Shown piece after piece: positions 40,596 through 42,678 of a stretch of 42,678 nt of DNA. How positions within the stretch are numbered: the stretch's first letter is position 1; the number at the start of each line of letters is the position of its first letter. A model generated the notes under the pieces. That model was not told the origin of the DNA. It saw only the letters and a list, made by a program, of their open reading frames with translations, and searched no databases. This DNA comes from JAGOUU01 sp964609155. GTDB taxonomy: Bacteria; Pseudomonadota; Gammaproteobacteria; JAGOUU01. Location of the stretch: NCBI GenBank assembly GCA_964609155.1, contig CAZSRF010000020.1, positions 1-42,678 of the forward strand, given 5' to 3'. A program made the position numbers and the translations under genes.

Positions 40596-41362
40596 TGGAT
40601 TGGAGACAGCAATTTTCTAGCCCATCCAGAATGGATACGTTTGCTATGTACCTTACTGATTCTTATTGGGGTCGAAAGGATCCCGATGGAAATGATATGG
40701 TTTTTACTGATGAATTATTTGCTGCAGAATTATTAAAGAAATTTGAGAAAACTCCGCAAATGAAAGCTGGGACAGCATTTCATAAGATACTAGAGTTAAG
40801 TCAATACGATACTGAAATTCTTAATTTGATCGGCATAGATGGAGAATTGTATAAATTTGACTACCAAATACCTTCAGATGTGGATATACAGATACCGCAA
40901 TTACGGGAAACCAGGATCAGCAAAAACTTTAATGGTATAACAATAAATGGGATCGTGGATGCTATAAACGGCACCACTATATGGGATCACAAATTTACTG
41001 AGCAAATTAGAATTGAGAAATATTTAAATTCATGGCAATATAGGATTTATTTGTGGATGACTGGGTTAGATAATTTTATATTTAATTTGTTTCAAGGCAA
41101 AGTAAGTTTAGCCTATGATTTAGAGATTATATCAAATGGTAAAACTTTTGACCCTGAAATTGTATCAGTAGCTCAGCCCCAAGAGTATAATATTAGAATA
41201 GATAAGTTCGAAGCTCTGAAGCTAGAACGCTACGCGAATATGGATGCTGAAGTAGAAGATTTTTATATATATTATTGGGAAGTGCTAGAAAAGCTAAAGC
41301 CATTAATAATTGAAATTGGACAAAAAAATAATATAATTATTAAAGGACTAACAAATGCTTAA
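40595..41362 (+). CDS. PD-(D/E)XK nuclease (RecB/Cas4-like), 255 aa
   Basis: Nuclease motifs visible: H63 in MKAGTAFHKILEL, D122 in INGIVDAING, D131-x-K133 in IWDHK and Q148 in NSWQYRIYLWM, the standard order for the PDDEXK_1 family. It would resect DNA ends for the Sak4-like annealase. It overlaps upstream and downstream genes by 1 and 8 bp. Confidence 0.85.
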   Translation: MDWRQQFSSPSRMDTFAMYLTDSYWGRKDPDGNDMVFTDELFAAELLKKFEKTPQMKAGTAFHKILELSQYDTEILNLIGIDGELYKFDYQIPSDVDIQIPQLRETRISKNFNGITINGIVDAINGTTIWDHKFTEQIRIEKYLNSWQYRIYLWMTGLDNFIFNLFQGKVSLAYDLEIISNGKTFDPEIVSVAQPQEYNIRIDKFEALKLERYANMDAEVEDFYIYYWEVLEKLKPLIIEIGQKNNIIIKGLTNA

Positions 41363-41582
41363 AATAGGAACGCGCGTTAATATTAAAAACGATAAAACTG
41401 AAAAAGAATATATTATTGAAAGCGTAAAAATATCTTATGATATCTATAGCTCCGATAATCCTAAATTTAGTTACACAGTAGATGCTGAAGATATTAAGTT
41501 AGCAGAACCACTTGCTGAAACATTAAAAGAGAAACTAAAAGAGCTTAATATTACTTTATATGAAATAGAAAAGCTGTTATGA
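41355..41582 (+). CDS. Hypothetical protein, 75 aa
   Basis: Beta-rich start (LKIGTRVNIKNDKTEKEYII) like a small SH3-type barrel, then a C-terminal helix (LAETLKEKLKELNITLYEIE). It overlaps the nuclease gene by 8 bp. Not recognised. Confidence 0.62.
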   Translation: MLKIGTRVNIKNDKTEKEYIIESVKISYDIYSSDNPKFSYTVDAEDIKLAEPLAETLKEKLKELNITLYEIEKLL

Positions 41583-41610
41583 TAACCGGCGAAATTATCG
41601 GGATGGGAAA

Positions 41611-41862
41611 ATGCTAAAGAATCTTGAAATAATAAACGAACTGCATGAACGGTTGATTGAGAAGGGGTTAAACTTTTATCGTGATAAGCATTATATGGGA
41701 TACAATAAAACACAACCATATACAATATATCATTGTTTGATAAGATTATCTCTTATTCAAGCTGATTTCAGCCGTATAGCCAATAGAGATATTATAAAAT
41801 ATCATGAAAAACAAAGCATAAACAAAATACTAAACAAAGTTGATGAATGGATGGAGAGATGA
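41611..41862 (+). CDS. Hypothetical protein, 83 aa
   Basis: Helical, basic (LEIINELHERLIEKGLNFYR, SLIQADFSRIANRDIIKYHE). GGGATGGGAAAA lies before the ATG. A 12-codon ORF (41579-41617) bridges it to the upstream gene and may act only in coupling. Not recognised. Confidence 0.62.
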   Translation: MLKNLEIINELHERLIEKGLNFYRDKHYMGYNKTQPYTIYHCLIRLSLIQADFSRIANRDIIKYHEKQSINKILNKVDEWMER

Positions 41863-42080
41863 GGGGCGATAATGGAGAAGTTTACTTGGTTTTGATATTA
41901 ATTTTTATAGCAATCGGATTCGGCATAGCAAAATGTACCGAAGACGATCACTCAAAATACTATGGTAGTGGTGTTAGGAGCTTATGCATACATGGATTGG
42001 AATATTTACAATCTGATGTGAATAGTAAGCCACAATTATTAAAGGATGAATATAATCACCCAAATTATTGTAATTATTAG
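41859..42080 (+). CDS. Small membrane protein, 73 aa
   Basis: ATG 41859 overlaps the previous stop (ATGA); an earlier ATG at 41847 would overlap more. One transmembrane helix (VYLVLILIFIAIGFGIAK), then a polar domain with Cys and aromatic residues. Function unknown. Confidence 0.55.
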   Translation: MRGDNGEVYLVLILIFIAIGFGIAKCTEDDHSKYYGSGVRSLCIHGLEYLQSDVNSKPQLLKDEYNHPNYCNY

Positions 42081-42090
42081 GAGTAACCCA

Positions 42091-42276
42091 ATGACCAATA
42101 AAGAACTACAGGAAGAACTGAAAAAGTATCCGGATGAGGCGCACGTGCTTATATATGGAACTTTATTTGAAAATACCACCAGGGAAATAGATTATATTAG
42201 CCCTAATGTTAAAAGACATATCAAGTCAGGTATTATAGTAGAAGATTATAAATTACTTATAAAGGTTGAACGATGA
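42091..42276 (+). CDS. Hypothetical protein, 61 aa
   Basis: ATG 42091 has a good RBS (TTAGGAGTAACCCA); a longer reading from 42046 lacks one and overlaps the upstream gene. Product MTNKELQEELKKYPDEAHVL resembles small phage proteins opening with a helix followed by a V-x-x-L strand. Overlaps the next gene by 4 bp. Confidence 0.6.
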   Translation: MTNKELQEELKKYPDEAHVLIYGTLFENTTREIDYISPNVKRHIKSGIIVEDYKLLIKVER

Positions 42277-42464
42277 CACAAAAAACACTACTAGATGAGT
42301 TTGCTATGGCTGCATTGAATGGTATTTTAAGTAATGATGAACTTCGGTTAAAATATACTGTAGGTATGCCGTTGTCTTTCTCAATAGAGGGTGAACTATC
42401 TAGGGTTGCATATAAATATGCTAAAAGTATGATGCAAGAAAGGCAAAAGTATGAAACTAAGTGA
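42273..42464 (+). CDS. Hypothetical protein, 63 aa
   Basis: Helical; the ending SRVAYKYAKSMMQERQKYET resembles widespread small phage proteins ending in A-Y-x-x-A-x-x-M-x-x-ER. ATGA overlap with the previous gene. Function unknown. Confidence 0.6.
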   Translation: MTQKTLLDEFAMAALNGILSNDELRLKYTVGMPLSFSIEGELSRVAYKYAKSMMQERQKYETK

Positions 42465-42624
42465 ATTGATTAAAGAGGCTCAAGATTTATTATTTAAACA
42501 TGGCGATTTAGAGGTAAATATATTATATGATGTCTTCTATGATTTAGAACTAATCCATAGAAAAGCCAATTGGTGTGAATCTGAAATCATTGAAGCCAAG
42601 AGCACCAGCACTAAACAAAAATAA
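42451..42624 (+). CDS. Hypothetical protein, 57 aa
   Basis: ATG 42451 overlaps the upstream end by 14 bp. Product MKLSELIKEAQDLLFKHGDL then EVNILYD follows the common phage pattern of a short helix, HGDLEV and a strand. Function unknown. Confidence 0.55.
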   Translation: MKLSELIKEAQDLLFKHGDLEVNILYDVFYDLELIHRKANWCESEIIEAKSTSTKQK

Positions 42625-42640
42625 TATCAAAGGAGATATG

Positions 42641-42678
42641 ATGTATTTTAGACACTTAACTAAAGATGATTATACCAG
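42641..42678 (+). CDS. 5' end of an unknown protein (partial)
   Basis: AGGAGATATG precedes ATG 42641 (a second ATG at 42638 is also possible). The first twelve residues are MYFRHLTKDDYT, then the window ends. Confidence 0.45.
   Translation, partial: MYFRHLTKDDYT

Noticed and set aside
1..42678. CRISPR array, insertion sequence, integrase or attachment site
   Set aside because: No spaced direct repeat array, transposase, recombinase or att-like core was seen anywhere in the window.

Overview
The window is almost wall-to-wall phage DNA: about 42.7 kb of AT-rich sequence (roughly one third G+C by eye) from a contractile-tailed phage (myovirus morphology) of a Gram-negative host. The tail sheath, tube, tape measure and full baseplate set indicate a contractile tail. 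A lipoprotein plus a membrane-anchored coiled-coil protein (spanin-like pair) and an M15 peptidase endolysin indicate a double-membrane host. The host genus cannot be named from the sequence. I see no integrase and no CI-type repressor, so lifestyle is open. The window is probably most of a circularly permuted genome: rightward early genes run off the right edge, and rightward genes including ssb occupy the left edge.

Layout. (1) 1-1041, rightward: small unknown genes and single-stranded DNA-binding protein. (2) 30383 down to 1052, leftward, the late operon. Read 5'->3' it encodes unknown small genes, a ParB-like protein, terminase, portal, head morphogenesis protein, a protease with scaffold-like tail, cement protein, major capsid protein, connector and neck proteins, sheath, tube, tail assembly chaperone with a -1 frameshift, tape measure with a lytic domain, baseplate proteins, fibres and lysis genes. 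(3) 30384-32731: control region, a frameshifted rightward gene, two small rightward genes, then about 1.1 kb without protein genes that contains two tRNA-like folds, strong hairpins and terminators. (4) 37609 down to 32732, leftward: replisome organiser with an internal HNH domain, RusA-like resolvase, a cytosine-methyltransferase-like gene, a broken adenine methyltransferase and many very small genes. (5) 37928-42678, rightward from a strong promoter: small Zn-ribbon-like protein, unknown small genes, a Sak4-like recombination ATPase and a PD-(D/E)XK nuclease. With the SSB these form a plausible recombination module.

The most unusual signal is a set of three leftward RNA elements (30427-30519, 32501-32665, 37672-37763). 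Each sits just upstream of a leftward transcription unit. Each ends in an intrinsic terminator whose hairpin loop is complementary to a segment 5' of the hairpin, giving an A-B-A'-B' pseudoknot followed by a U-tract. Two are clearly related in sequence. They look like leader attenuators, or short RNAs, controlling the late operon, the leftward early operon and the RNA region. Other notable points: two tRNA-like RNAs that share the same non-canonical middle; a fibre ending in a seven-repeat beta-propeller; a relic ParB fragment that differs from the intact copy only at synonymous positions; an HNH domain inside the replisome organiser; two genes broken by single-base frameshifts; and several Cys-rich mini-proteins.
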